A DNA stretch of 64,000 nucleotides from Streptomyces coffeae (GTDB lineage: Bacteria > Actinomycetota > Actinomycetes > Streptomycetales > Streptomycetaceae). Where the stretch lies: contig NZ_JAERRF010000018.1 of the NCBI RefSeq assembly GCF_016741875.1, positions 62,001 to 126,000 on the forward strand, read 5' to 3'. A model generated the notes under the pieces. The model saw only the letters and a program-made list of their open reading frames with translations. It was not told the DNA's origin and did not search any database. The position numbers and the translations under genes are program-made. Every line of letters begins with the position of its first letter. Positions within the stretch are counted from its first letter, which is position 1. Of this stretch, positions 36,288 to 44,876 are shown piece after piece.

Positions 36288-36312
36288 AAATACGAATCTC
36301 ACATTCAACTTA
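36288..36312. promoter_or_regulatory. NsrR-type operator before hmp
   Basis: AAATACGAATCT - C - ACATTCAACTTA: a weaker 12-1-12 palindrome (7 of 12 paired) in the only AT-rich stretch before the flavohaemoglobin gene, followed by AGGAG and the ATG. Same core GAATCT-C-ANATTC layout as the site before nsrR. Confidence 0.7.
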
Positions 36313-36322
36313 GGAGCCTCCT

Positions 36323-37531
36323 ATGCTCTCCCCGAAGTCGGCTGAGACCGTCCGCGCCACGCTGCCCGCCGTCGGCGAGGCCATCGGCACCATCACCGAG
36401 CTCTTCTACCGGAGGATGTTCGAGGCTCACCCCGAGCTGCTGCGTCATCTGTTCAACCGCGGCAACCAGGCCGCGGGAACACAGCGGCAGGCACTCGCGG
36501 GAGCGATCGCCGCGTTCGCCACCGCCCTGGTGGAACAGCCCGGCGTCCGCCCCGACGCCCTGCTCGACCGGATCGCGCACAAGCACGCCTCGCTGGGGGT
36601 GTCACCCGCGCAGTACGCGATCGTGCACCGCCATCTGTCCGCAGCCATCGCGGAGGTGCTCGGCGACGCGGTCACCGAGGACGTGGCCGCCGCCTGGGAC
36701 GAGGTCTACTGGCTGATGGCCAACGCCCTCATCGAGATCGAACGGCGGCTGTACGCACAACAGGGCGTGCTCGCCGGGGACACCTGGCGCCCGTGGACGG
36801 TGGTGGCGCGGGTCCAGGAGACCCCGCATGTGGTCACCTTCCGGATCCGGCCCGCGGACGGCCGCCCGGCCCCGGCGTTCCGGGCGGGCCAGTATGTGTC
36901 CGTCCAGGTCGAACTGGCCGACGGAGCACGGCAGATACGCCAGTACAGCCTGACGAACGCACCCGGTTCAACCGTGCGCTCCTTCACCGTCAAGCGGGCG
37001 GACGGGGAGCAGGGAGGACCGGTGGGCGAGGTCTCCGGCCAGCTGCACGACCACGTCCGGGTGGGCGACGTGATCAGCGTCTCGGCTCCGTACGGCGACG
37101 TTGTCCTCGACACCACGGACACGTACACCCCGCTGCTGCTGATCTCGGCGGGCATCGGATGCACTCCGATGGTGGCCATGCTCGAGGATCTGGTCGACCG
37201 GGGGCACCAGGGTCCGGTGACGGTTGTCCACGCCGACCGCTCCGCCGCCGACCACGCGCTGCGCGTCGATCAGGAGCGGCTGGTCACCAAGCTGGCCCAT
37301 GGCGCGGCCCACTTCTGGTACGAACGGCCGGAGGGCGAGTGGCCGGAGGCGTACACCGGTCTGGTGGACCTGTCCCGCGTCGCGGTCCCCGAAGGCGCGC
37401 AGGTCTATCTGTGCGGACCGCTGCCCTTCATGCGGGCCGTACGTGCCCGGTTGCTGGAGCGGGGCGTACGGCCTTCCGCCGTCCACTACGAGGTGTTCGG
37501 CCCCGATCTGTGGCTCGCCGCGCAGAACTGA
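36323..37531 (+). CDS. hmp: Flavohaemoglobin, nitric oxide dioxygenase
   Basis: 402-aa cytosolic enzyme that oxidises nitric oxide to nitrate with O2 and NAD(P)H. Globin domain 1-145: proximal haem His88 in HKHASLG and the B10 Tyr29 in LFYRRMF. FAD domain 150-255: FRAGQYVSVQV and RQYSLTNAPG. NAD domain 265-400: SAGIGCTPMVAML, VYLCGPLPFM and a C-terminal YEVFGPD. Length and motifs match E. coli Hmp. The adjacent nsrR and its operator explain its control: it is induced when NO disrupts the NsrR cluster. Confidence 0.96.
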   Translation: MLSPKSAETVRATLPAVGEAIGTITELFYRRMFEAHPELLRHLFNRGNQAAGTQRQALAGAIAAFATALVEQPGVRPDALLDRIAHKHASLGVSPAQYAIVHRHLSAAIAEVLGDAVTEDVAAAWDEVYWLMANALIEIERRLYAQQGVLAGDTWRPWTVVARVQETPHVVTFRIRPADGRPAPAFRAGQYVSVQVELADGARQIRQYSLTNAPGSTVRSFTVKRADGEQGGPVGEVSGQLHDHVRVGDVISVSAPYGDVVLDTTDTYTPLLLISAGIGCTPMVAMLEDLVDRGHQGPVTVVHADRSAADHALRVDQERLVTKLAHGAAHFWYERPEGEWPEAYTGLVDLSRVAVPEGAQVYLCGPLPFMRAVRARLLERGVRPSAVHYEVFGPDLWLAAQN

Positions 37532-37692
37532 CGGCCCACGGCGGGCCCGGAGAGATGGCGGGAAGCACTCGAACGGCCCAGGACTCGGTCGCCTTCGCCA
37601 GGGAACACGTGGGACTGTACGCACACGGACACGAACACTCCGTGCCCGACCTCACTCAGGGGCCCCGGCACCCCCACATCGACCGAGGAACC

Positions 37693-38511
37693 ATGGACCA
37701 GGAAAAGATCACTCTCAGCGGCACTCAGGAGACCATGCTCGCCACGCTCTACGCCAGGGCGGTGGACAGCCGCTCACCGGACACCGTCCTGGGCGACACC
37801 GCCGCCCAGGCGGCGGTGGAGCGCATCGCGTACGACTTCGGCAAAACGGGGATGACAGCCACGACGGCGGTGGGCGTGGCGCTGCGAGCCAAACAGCTCG
37901 ACGACTGGACCACCGCGTTTCTGGCGGAGCACCAGAAGGCCACCGTGCTGCATCTGGCCTGCGGACTGGACACCCGGGTACAGCGGCTCGATCCGCCGTC
38001 ATCGGTGCACTGGATCGACGTCGACTTCCCGGACGTCGTCGAACTGCGCCGACGGCTGCTCCCGGAGCCGTCGGGCGACTACGAGATGGTCGCCTCCTCG
38101 GTGACCGACGAGGCGTGGCTGAGTGAAGTGCCCGACGACCGGCCGACGGTGGCGGTCTTCGAGGGCCTGACGATGTATCTGACCAAGGACGAGGGCAAGC
38201 GGCTGATCCAGCGGATCACCGGCCGCTTCCCCAGCGGACAGCTGCTGTTCGACTGCTACGGCTCGCTGGGCATCAAGCTCCAGAAGTGTGTTCCGGCGGT
38301 GCGCAACGCGGGGGCCACGCTCCACTGGGGGCTGGACGACCCCTATGAGCTCGAGGGCTGGCACGACGGACTGAGCTGCTTGGACGCGGTGCGCAGCGTG
38401 GATATGCCGGGGCTGGAGAAGATGCCTTCGACGGGGCGGATGAGCATGAAGGTGATGGCCCATCTGCCCGGTTTCCGGGATGTGGGCCGCATTCTGCGCT
38501 ACCGCTTCTAG
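37693..38511 (+). CDS. SAM-dependent methyltransferase (LCM/PCMT type)
   Basis: 272-aa class I methyltransferase of the leucine carboxyl methyltransferase-like family (COG3315). SAM site: VLHLACGLDTRVQRLD with the acidic WIDVDFPDVVELRR strand, then FEGLTMYL, which is the family motif near the active site. Members methylate polyketides or small carboxylates; the substrate is unknown. The ATG at 37693 has CGAGGA 4-5 nt upstream. It is a monocistron after hmp and is convergent with the CPBP gene. Confidence 0.88.
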   Translation: MDQEKITLSGTQETMLATLYARAVDSRSPDTVLGDTAAQAAVERIAYDFGKTGMTATTAVGVALRAKQLDDWTTAFLAEHQKATVLHLACGLDTRVQRLDPPSSVHWIDVDFPDVVELRRRLLPEPSGDYEMVASSVTDEAWLSEVPDDRPTVAVFEGLTMYLTKDEGKRLIQRITGRFPSGQLLFDCYGSLGIKLQKCVPAVRNAGATLHWGLDDPYELEGWHDGLSCLDAVRSVDMPGLEKMPSTGRMSMKVMAHLPGFRDVGRILRYRF

Positions 38512-38545
38512 ACCTCTTGGAAGACGGGCTCTGGCCGCGTCCCGG

Positions 38546-38572
38546 TCCGGCGCCGGGGCACCCGGCGCCGGA
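38546..38572. terminator. Perfect hairpin between convergent genes
   Basis: 12-bp perfect stem TCCGGCGCCGGG / CCCGGCGCCGGA with a 3-nt GCA loop, between the stop codons of the methyltransferase (plus) and CPBP protease (minus). Likely bidirectional terminator. Confidence 0.85.
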
Positions 38573-38583
38573 GTGGCCAGACC

Positions 38584-39477
38584 TCACCGTGTCCGGACGT
38601 CCTGGGGCGGTCGGACGCGCAACCGGTATCCGGCCCACAGGGCGAGCACGGCCACCGGAATCGTGGGAAGCAGCGTGGTGACCATGGCGCCGTGGGCAGG
38701 GCCGTGGCCGTCGTCGGCGGTGAGCAACTGGCCGGTGAGCAGGAAGAGGACCATGTTGTTTCCCGCATGGGCCAGGCTTGCCACCCACACCGTGCCACTG
38801 CGCAGATACAGCCAGGCGAGGACGACTTCCTGGCACAGGAAGCAGACGGTCCACACCGCCAGGCCGAGAACCACGTTCGAGAAGTCGACGTAGCCGATGA
38901 AGGCCAGCGGAAAGTGCCAGCACGCCCAGATCAGTCCCGTGGCGACGATGGACGGCAGCAGGCGGCCGCCGAACAGCCGCGGCCTCAGATAGCTCGTCCA
39001 GCCGAATTCCTCACCCCAGTACACCGGAGTGAGCAGGGGAAGGACCAGCATCAGGGCGATCACCGCCACCCATCCCGGCATCCCCGGCGACAGCTCGTCC
39101 AGGGACGACAGATCCGGATGCCACAGGCCGAGGACGACCGCGCATCCCATGGTCACCGCTGCGAGAGCCAACGGGCCGAGCCACGCGACGAGGTAGTAGG
39201 CCCAGGCGGACCGGAGACGGAGCGCGAGGCCCGCGTCGGCGAATCCCTCCCGGGTGACCCAGCGCCGGACGATGACCGCCGCGAGACCCGGTATGCAGAA
39301 GCCCGGGAGTTGCAGCAGCAGGTTGAGCGCCGAGAGGCCGAGGAGGGTGTGCCCGATCAGGAGCCACAGCCAGGTACCCGCGAAGGACAGGACGAGGAAT
39401 ACCACCCACCCTCGGGTCGGTGACACCGTTGGGGCCGGTGGCGAGGGGGTGGTCTGCCCGGTGGTGGTCGATGACAT
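38584..39477 (-). CDS. CPBP-family intramembrane metalloprotease
   Basis: 297-aa membrane protein with eight helices and the CPBP (Abi/CAAX-type) catalytic motifs: GEEFGWTSYLRPRLF (paired Glu and Arg), WACWHFPLAF (His) and SLAHAGNN (His/Asn). Bacterial members mature peptides, give bacteriocin immunity or regulate signalling. It is divergent from a NarL-type two-component system with a 171-nt gap, so it may be a target of that system. Start at MSSTTTGQ, with AAGGGCG about 9 nt upstream; the frame is open far upstream. Confidence 0.87.
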   Translation of the reverse strand: MSSTTTGQTTPSPPAPTVSPTRGWVVFLVLSFAGTWLWLLIGHTLLGLSALNLLLQLPGFCIPGLAAVIVRRWVTREGFADAGLALRLRSAWAYYLVAWLGPLALAAVTMGCAVVLGLWHPDLSSLDELSPGMPGWVAVIALMLVLPLLTPVYWGEEFGWTSYLRPRLFGGRLLPSIVATGLIWACWHFPLAFIGYVDFSNVVLGLAVWTVCFLCQEVVLAWLYLRSGTVWVASLAHAGNNMVLFLLTGQLLTADDGHGPAHGAMVTTLLPTIPVAVLALWAGYRLRVRPPQDVRTR

Positions 39478-39648
39478 CGATGTGTTCGCCCTTCGTACTC
39501 CGCGACGGGTTGACAGCGGTGAAGGTGTCATGGCGCGGCAACCGGGCACATCGCCTCCCGGAGCGAACTCCATGCCGCTCGAAACAGCGATATGAGCTGG
39601 CTCTTCGGAGGGAGGCGGCCCCAACTCCCGGCGGCTACTGTGCGGTCC

Positions 39649-40920
39649 ATGCACACCTTGATCCGTCCGCTGTTCACCACGGCGACCTACCGGGGCTGGG
39701 CCCATGCACTGCTCGGGGCGGCCTTGAGCGCGCCGCCACTGACGGCCGCCGCCCTGTCCGCTCCGCCCCGGTGGCCGCTTACGGCACGTATCGCGGGCTT
39801 CACCCTCGCGCTGGTGGTCATGGTCACCGCCCTGGGCACGCCGCGCGCCGCACGCCGCGGCTGTGTACGGCTGGCCAACGGGCTGCTGGGTACCGGACTT
39901 CCGCACCCGGCCGCCGAATCACCGCGGTCCCGGTGGGCCAACCGGCTGCGTACGGCGGCGTGGCTGGTGCCGCATATGGCGGTGGGCGTGGCGGTGATCA
40001 CCGTGACGGGGCTGCTCGTCTTCGGCGCCGTGGCGCTTCCCGCGGTGTGGTGGGGCGGTGGCGGCGAGATCGCCGTCTTCGGGGGGCAGGTCACCGTACC
40101 GGCGGGCGGCGAGGGGCTGTGGACACCACTGGGCTCGGTGGTGTGCCTGCTGCTCGCGGGATACACCACGGCGGTCGGTACGGCCGCACTGCGGCTGCTG
40201 GCCCCGGTCTTCCTCGACCACCGGCCCGCCGAGCGGCTGGCAGCGGCCGAGGAGCGGATGAATGTGCTGACCGAACGCAATCGGCTGGCCCAGGAGTTGC
40301 ACGACTCCATCGGGCACACGCTCACCGCGTCGACCATCCAGGCCGCGGTGGCCGGGGAACTGCTGGAACGTGATCCAGCCGCCGCGCGGCGGGCGCTCAC
40401 CAGCATCGAGGAGACGTCGCGCGCGGCGATGGACGACCTGGACCATGTGCTGGGCGCACTCCGCGACGAGCAGGCCCCGAAGGCGCCGCAGCGCACCCTC
40501 GCCGATCTCGACGCGCTCGTGGAGTCGGTACGGCAGGCGGGCGCCGAGCTGCGGATGGAGCGCGGCGGGGATCTGGGGCGGCTCCCGGCCGCCGTGTCCC
40601 GGGAGGCGTACCGCATCGCGCAGGAGGGGCTGACCAACGCGCTGCGGTACGGCGAGAAGACGGGGATCCGGCTGCGGGTCGAGGTGCGCGGCGGGCGGCT
40701 GGAGGTGGAGCTTGTCAATCTGGTCCGCCATGGAGACGATGGCCCGGCGGCCCGCGGGGCCGGACGCTCCGGTCAGGGGCTGAACGGGATCGCCGAACGG
40801 GTGCGGCTGCTGCGCGGCGAGGTCGCCGCGGGCCCCGCGCACGACATGTCCCACGACGGGGCGGCCGACGCGGCGGGGTGGCGACTCATGGCGCGGCTGC
40901 CGCTGGGGACGGGGCGATGA
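39649..40920 (+). CDS. Sensor histidine kinase (NarL/DesK type)
   Basis: 423-aa membrane kinase. Four hydrophobic segments (about 15-190) include a short extracytoplasmic loop (GGGGEIAVFGGQVTVP). The HisKA_3 phosphoacceptor is RNRLAQELHDSIGHTLT, with ATP-binding N box EAYRIAQEGLTNALRY and G box GQGLNGIAERV; the second G box is degenerate, as is normal for the family. The signal is unknown. It is coupled to the response regulator by ATGA. The ATG chosen opens MHTLIRPLFTT without a strong ribosome site. Confidence 0.9.
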   Translation: MHTLIRPLFTTATYRGWAHALLGAALSAPPLTAAALSAPPRWPLTARIAGFTLALVVMVTALGTPRAARRGCVRLANGLLGTGLPHPAAESPRSRWANRLRTAAWLVPHMAVGVAVITVTGLLVFGAVALPAVWWGGGGEIAVFGGQVTVPAGGEGLWTPLGSVVCLLLAGYTTAVGTAALRLLAPVFLDHRPAERLAAAEERMNVLTERNRLAQELHDSIGHTLTASTIQAAVAGELLERDPAAARRALTSIEETSRAAMDDLDHVLGALRDEQAPKAPQRTLADLDALVESVRQAGAELRMERGGDLGRLPAAVSREAYRIAQEGLTNALRYGEKTGIRLRVEVRGGRLEVELVNLVRHGDDGPAARGAGRSGQGLNGIAERVRLLRGEVAAGPAHDMSHDGAADAAGWRLMARLPLGTGR

Positions 40921-41594
40921 GCGCGACGGATGCGTCGAATCCGGCGGACGGCACGGTGAGTGTGCTGGTTGTCGATGACGAGGAACTCACCCGCACCGGG
41001 CTGCGGACCCTGCTGTCCACCAAGCCCGATCTCACGGTGGTCGGCGAGGCCGCGGACGGCTCCGAAGTGCTGCCACTGGTGATGGCGTTGCGCCCCGACG
41101 TGATCCTGATGGATGTGCGGATGCCCACGCTCAACGGGATCGAGGCGACCCGGCAGTTGCGGACCACGCTGTCCGAGCCGCCGAAGGTCATCGTGATCAC
41201 CACCTTCGAGAACGACGAGTACGTCTACGACGCGCTGGAGGCGGGCGCCGACGGTTTCATCCGCAAGCGGGCTCCGTCCCAGCAGATCGCCCATGCCATC
41301 CGGCTGGTGGCCACCGGCGACTCGATGCTCTTCCCCGACGCGGTACGCCGTCTGGCCACCGGTCGCCCGGTACGGCCGGAGGCGGCGGCGCGAGCGGCCG
41401 CGCTCACCCGCCGGGAGACGGAGATCCTCCAACTGATGGCACAGGGGCTGTCCAATCAGCAGATCGCCGACGGCCTGACGGTGAGCCTGGAGACGGTGAA
41501 GACGCATGTGGGCAATGTGCTGGCCAAGTTGGGTGCCGATAACCGGACCCAGGCAGTGATCGTGGCCTTCCAGGCGGGGCTGGCACCGCACTGA
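40917..41594 (+). CDS. NarL-family response regulator
   Basis: 225-aa regulator. The receiver (about 11-130) has VVDDEELTRTGLR, phosphoacceptor Asp in VILMDVRMP and the switch lysine in IRKRAPSQQ. The LuxR-type HTH is LTRRETEILQLMAQGLSNQQI with SLETVKTHVGNVLAKL. The cognate kinase overlaps by 4 nt. Typical targets are adjacent membrane genes, here the divergent CPBP protease. Confidence 0.93.
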   Translation: MSATDASNPADGTVSVLVVDDEELTRTGLRTLLSTKPDLTVVGEAADGSEVLPLVMALRPDVILMDVRMPTLNGIEATRQLRTTLSEPPKVIVITTFENDEYVYDALEAGADGFIRKRAPSQQIAHAIRLVATGDSMLFPDAVRRLATGRPVRPEAAARAAALTRRETEILQLMAQGLSNQQIADGLTVSLETVKTHVGNVLAKLGADNRTQAVIVAFQAGLAPH

Positions 41595-41636
41595 ATTCCG
41601 TTGGGGTGTGTCAGTGGCGGACCGTACGGTGGAGCC

Positions 41637-42116
41637 ATGGGGGACATCGTGTACGTCCGCGGGGATGCCACCTCACCGCGCGGCAAGGGACAGAAGATCA
41701 TCGCTCATGTCTGCAACGACCTGGGCGGTTGGGGCAAGGGCTTTGTGCTGGCGGTCTCGCGCCGCTGGCCGGAGCCGGAGGCGGCGTACCGGCGCTGGCA
41801 CCGGGAGCGCGCGGGCAATGACTTCGGCCTGGGCGCGGTGCAGTTGGTGCGGGTGAGCCCGTATCTGACCGTGGCGAACATGATCGGTCAGCGGGGAATG
41901 CGCCCTGGCAGCAAGGGGGTTCCGGTGCGCTACGAGGCGATAGGAACCGCCCTGGCCACGGTGGCGGCCAGGACCGCCGAGGAGGGTGCTTCGGTCCATA
42001 TGCCCCGCATCGGCTGCGGGTTGGCGGGTGGCCGCTGGTCGCGTGTCGAGCCGCTGATAGCGCGGCATGTGGTGGCCCGGGGTGTTCCGGTGACGGTGTA
42101 CGACCACGAGAGCTGA
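41637..42116 (+). CDS. Macrodomain protein (ADP-ribose binding, TARG1-like)
   Basis: 159-aa stand-alone macrodomain. VRGDATSPRGKGQKIIAHVCNDLGGWGKGFVLAVSRRW is the ADP-ribose pocket with the TARG1/ALC1-type NDLGGWGKG loop, and MPRIGCGLAGGRW the phosphate loop. Such proteins remove ADP-ribose from proteins or nucleic acids, reversing ADP-ribosylation. It follows the response regulator on the same strand after 42 nt, perhaps in the same transcript. Confidence 0.87.
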   Translation: MGDIVYVRGDATSPRGKGQKIIAHVCNDLGGWGKGFVLAVSRRWPEPEAAYRRWHRERAGNDFGLGAVQLVRVSPYLTVANMIGQRGMRPGSKGVPVRYEAIGTALATVAARTAEEGASVHMPRIGCGLAGGRWSRVEPLIARHVVARGVPVTVYDHES

Positions 42117-42163
42117 AGCGGCAGGAGCGCAAAGCCCTTTCACGACCCTGGTAGGAAGAGATC

Positions 42164-42637
42164 ATGGACTTTGGAGAACTCGGCCCGATCGACCGGCTGC
42201 TCGCCGAACGGGCCTGTGAGCGCCTGATCATAGATTTCCTCCACCGGCTCGATCTGGGGGATCCGAGTTCGGTGGCCGAGTTGTTCACCGTGGACGGGGT
42301 GTGGGAGTGGCCCGCCGGAAACCGCCGGGTGGAGGGGCGTGAGGCGCTCGGGACGCACTTCGGCTCCCGCCCGGCGGACCGGCTCTCGCGCCGCCTGACC
42401 TCGAACATCGCGGTCACGGTGGAGTCCGCGACCGCCGCCACCGCCACGTCCTACTTCGCGACGTACCGGGTCGACGGTTACGCGGAAGGCATCGTCCCCA
42501 CCCGGCTGCCCTCGAATGTGGGGCACTACGAGGACACGTTCCGCAAGGTGGAGGGGCGTTGGCTGCTCGCCTCCCGGACCACGCACCTGGCCTTCGGCGG
42601 GCCGACCGGGCGGCTGGGGGACGCGGAGGGCCAGTAG
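42164..42637 (+). CDS. SnoaL-like / NTF2-fold protein
   Basis: 157-aa single-domain protein of the SnoaL_4 type: N-terminal helix ERACERLIIDFLHRLDLGD, then WEWPAGNRRVEGREAL, and a curved sheet ending VEGRWLLASRTTHLAF. Members are ketosteroid-isomerase-like enzymes, cyclases or ring-hydroxylating beta-subunit relatives; the function here is unknown. AGGAAGAG lies 4-5 nt before the ATG. Confidence 0.82.
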   Translation: MDFGELGPIDRLLAERACERLIIDFLHRLDLGDPSSVAELFTVDGVWEWPAGNRRVEGREALGTHFGSRPADRLSRRLTSNIAVTVESATAATATSYFATYRVDGYAEGIVPTRLPSNVGHYEDTFRKVEGRWLLASRTTHLAFGGPTGRLGDAEGQ

Positions 42638-42646
42638 CCGACGGGA

Positions 42647-42835
42647 TCAGTCCTTCTCAGCGACCGCTCCGCAGCGTGCGCAGCGGTCGAAGGGGACGGT
42701 GTCCTGGATGGCGCCGCATACGGCGCAGACGCGGTCCAGCCAGCAGGCGGGCTCGCCGCCCTCGGGCTCCGCGGGCGCCCGGTGACTCTCCGGCTCCTCC
42801 TGTGGGCCGCCACCCGGCTCCGCCGTACCGGTCAT
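42647..42835 (-). CDS. Small zinc-ribbon protein
   Basis: 62-aa peptide. The N-terminal half is acidic and Pro-rich; the C-terminal half has CWLDRVCAVCGAIQ and FDRCARCGAV, two CxxC pairs that form a zinc ribbon. Similar tiny proteins occur in other streptomycetes, with no known function. It may be co-transcribed with the upstream peptidase pair (70 nt away). Confidence 0.65.
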   Translation of the reverse strand: MTGTAEPGGGPQEEPESHRAPAEPEGGEPACWLDRVCAVCGAIQDTVPFDRCARCGAVAEKD

Positions 42836-42904
42836 CCTCCGCGTCCCCTTTCGCAGCTTTCACCGTGCACCCCACACCCTTCCGAACGGTACCCCGGCCG
42901 CCGC

Positions 42905-44095
42905 TCACGACGACACTCCATGCAGGACGCCGGTCCACAACCCGATCGCCGGGACGCAGGTGGCGACCGCGAACACACAAACGGCGGCGACGGCCCGGGT
43001 GTACGGGGCGGGATACCCGACGGTCCACCGGTGGGTGAGGGCGTGCAGCCGGGCGGCCTTCTGCGGGGTGGGGTTCTTGTCCTGCTGACGGGCCAGGAAC
43101 GCGGCGAGCCGGTCCGCCGACTCGGTGTCGTGGGCTGCCGCCTCGGCGTCGGCCCGCATCTCCATCAGCGTCACCATCAGTCGGCGAGCGCGGCTGTTGG
43201 CGTAGAGCCCGCCGGTGAGGGCGAGGGCACAGGCCGTCATGGAGACGATGGTCTGGCCGGAGGTCTCCACCGGTGTGACGCCGAGGGCGGCCACGGAGTC
43301 GAAGCACACGGCCAGCTTTCCCACCGCCGGTACATGGCGCAGATAGCGGCGTCGCATCGGATCGCGGTGGCGCAGATGGGAGATCTCGTGGCGGAGCAGC
43401 ACCGTTCCGACCGGGCTCCGCAGCAGGGTGCGCCAGCCCTGCGGAATGGTGACGTGGACCGTGGGTTTGCGGACGTTGAGGGAGAAGGCGTGGTAAAGGA
43501 AGACTCCCGCCACGGCGGCGATGGCCACGACCGCCACCGTCAGGGGGACGAGGAGCTCGTCGTCGTCGACCGGCAGCGTCATCCGGTCACTCAGCAGCGC
43601 GAAGGCGAGTCCGCAGGCGGCGCTCACGGCCCACACGGACTTGCGGCGCTGGAGCCGGGTCCCCCAGTCCTCCATCCGGCCGAGGAAGCCCGGTGAGGGC
43701 TGCGGGACATGCAGCACCATGAGCCCCGGCAGCGGGGCCCAGGTGGAGACCGCGTGGAGTTCCGCGGTGTCCAGCCCGGCCGCGTGGAAGGTGTCCCGGA
43801 TGCGTTTCCAGCCCTTCTCCGTCCAATTGATCTGGGTGAGTTCCTCGTCCGCCTCACGGCCACTGAGCGAGTCGGAACGCCACTCGTTGATCAGTGGGAG
43901 GAGGAAGAGCGCGCCGAGGACCACCACGGCGAGCAGTGCCGTCCCGCCGATCGCGGCGGGCACGCTCAGCGGGTCATCCCCGGTGACCATCACACTGCCG
44001 GTGGTGACGGGCGCCGCGCACACCGGGCCGAGCAGGATCAGCCAGCACATCCGCTCGGCGCGGCGCAGCCGGCGGACCGGGGACACGGTGGTCAC
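42905..44095 (-). CDS. Membrane Zn-metallopeptidase (M48-like)
   Basis: 396-aa membrane protein with about six hydrophobic helices. The zinc motif HEISHLRHRD (HExxH) sits on the cytoplasmic side, and MEMRADAEAAAH supplies the downstream Glu ligand (ExxAD type) as in M48/M56 peptidases. A soluble stretch between helices 2 and 3 (residues 70-150) is unlike HtpX. Start is GTG, only 8 nt after the stop of the upstream gene, so coupled translation is likely. The substrate is unknown; the partner gene and the zinc ribbon are the candidates to test. Confidence 0.8.
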   Translation of the reverse strand: MTTVSPVRRLRRAERMCWLILLGPVCAAPVTTGSVMVTGDDPLSVPAAIGGTALLAVVVLGALFLLPLINEWRSDSLSGREADEELTQINWTEKGWKRIRDTFHAAGLDTAELHAVSTWAPLPGLMVLHVPQPSPGFLGRMEDWGTRLQRRKSVWAVSAACGLAFALLSDRMTLPVDDDELLVPLTVAVVAIAAVAGVFLYHAFSLNVRKPTVHVTIPQGWRTLLRSPVGTVLLRHEISHLRHRDPMRRRYLRHVPAVGKLAVCFDSVAALGVTPVETSGQTIVSMTACALALTGGLYANSRARRLMVTLMEMRADAEAAAHDTESADRLAAFLARQQDKNPTPQKAARLHALTHRWTVGYPAPYTRAVAAVCVFAVATCVPAIGLWTGVLHGVSS

Positions 44096-44103
44096 GGTGG
44101 GCG

Positions 44104-44673
44104 TTACCCGGCGTCGTCCCCGCCGCCAGGCCCGGATCCGGGTTCGGATGCGGATGCGGATGCGGATGCGGGCTCGCCCGCGGGTTCTCCCGCGGAGCGG
44201 ACGAGGGCTTCCGCCTGGATGCGTACGACGGTCCGTACCGTCTCCGGGTCGACCTCCGGGGGCAGCCTCAGCTCCACCGTCACCCGCTGGGCGATCGCCA
44301 CGGTGCCGTCCTCCCCGCCGTCGTCGCCCTCCCCGCCGTCACCACCGCGCAGACACCGTGTGAGGTAGCCGACGGCGTCCCGCAGCCCGCGCTCGATGGC
44401 CATGTCGGTCGCCGTCGAGAGCACCTTGAAGGCGATCTGGCCGAGCACGGACAGCCCGATGGTGAGATACACATGGGTGTCGACGGCCGGTGCCCCACTG
44501 GTGTCGTCGAAGAACTCCCCCGCGCCCGGCACCCGCCGGCCCGCGCGCAACTCCTCCGCGAACTCCTCGAAGAGCTCCTCGTGCTCCTCCTCGGCGACGG
44601 CGAGCGCGGACGCGTCGACCATCGTGAGGATCCGCTTGATCGTGGTGTCGCTGAGCCCTGTCATGTCCGTCAT
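44104..44673 (-). CDS. Unknown protein paired with the peptidase
   Basis: 189-aa protein I cannot assign. The N-terminus is helical and acidic (AVAEEEHEELFEEFAEELRAG), the middle holds one amphipathic/hydrophobic stretch (YLTIGLSVLGQIAFKVLSTATDMAIERGL), then an acidic Gly linker, a strand pair VTVELRLPPE and a low-complexity Ala/Ser/Gly tail produced by a hexamer DNA repeat. It has a GGGGGGA ribosome site 5 nt before the ATG at 44673. It is directly upstream of the metallopeptidase, so a substrate, inhibitor or activator role is plausible but unproven. Confidence 0.72.
   Translation of the reverse strand: MTDMTGLSDTTIKRILTMVDASALAVAEEEHEELFEEFAEELRAGRRVPGAGEFFDDTSGAPAVDTHVYLTIGLSVLGQIAFKVLSTATDMAIERGLRDAVGYLTRCLRGGDGGEGDDGGEDGTVAIAQRVTVELRLPPEVDPETVRTVVRIQAEALVRSAGEPAGEPASASASASEPGSGPGGGDDAG
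44146..44169. repeat. GGATGC hexamer, four copies
   Basis: Perfect tandem hexamer inside the 3' end of the upstream partner gene, encoding alternating Ala-Ser (ASASASAS). Copy-number change keeps the frame. Confidence 0.85.
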
Positions 44674-44876
44674 GGATTCCCCCCGATGCGCCACGCCACG
44701 GACGGGCGTGCGCGACGGAATGACGGTAGCCCGATCGAAGGAGACGATGTGATGACTTACGGCAAATAGGTGAACTCACCGCGCATTTCGTGTATGGCCC
44801 CCGAGGTCGCCCCCTACCCTCTGGCGCATGATCGTTCCGGGGCGGCCCAGAGCGGATCACACGTCAGGAAGCGGTT

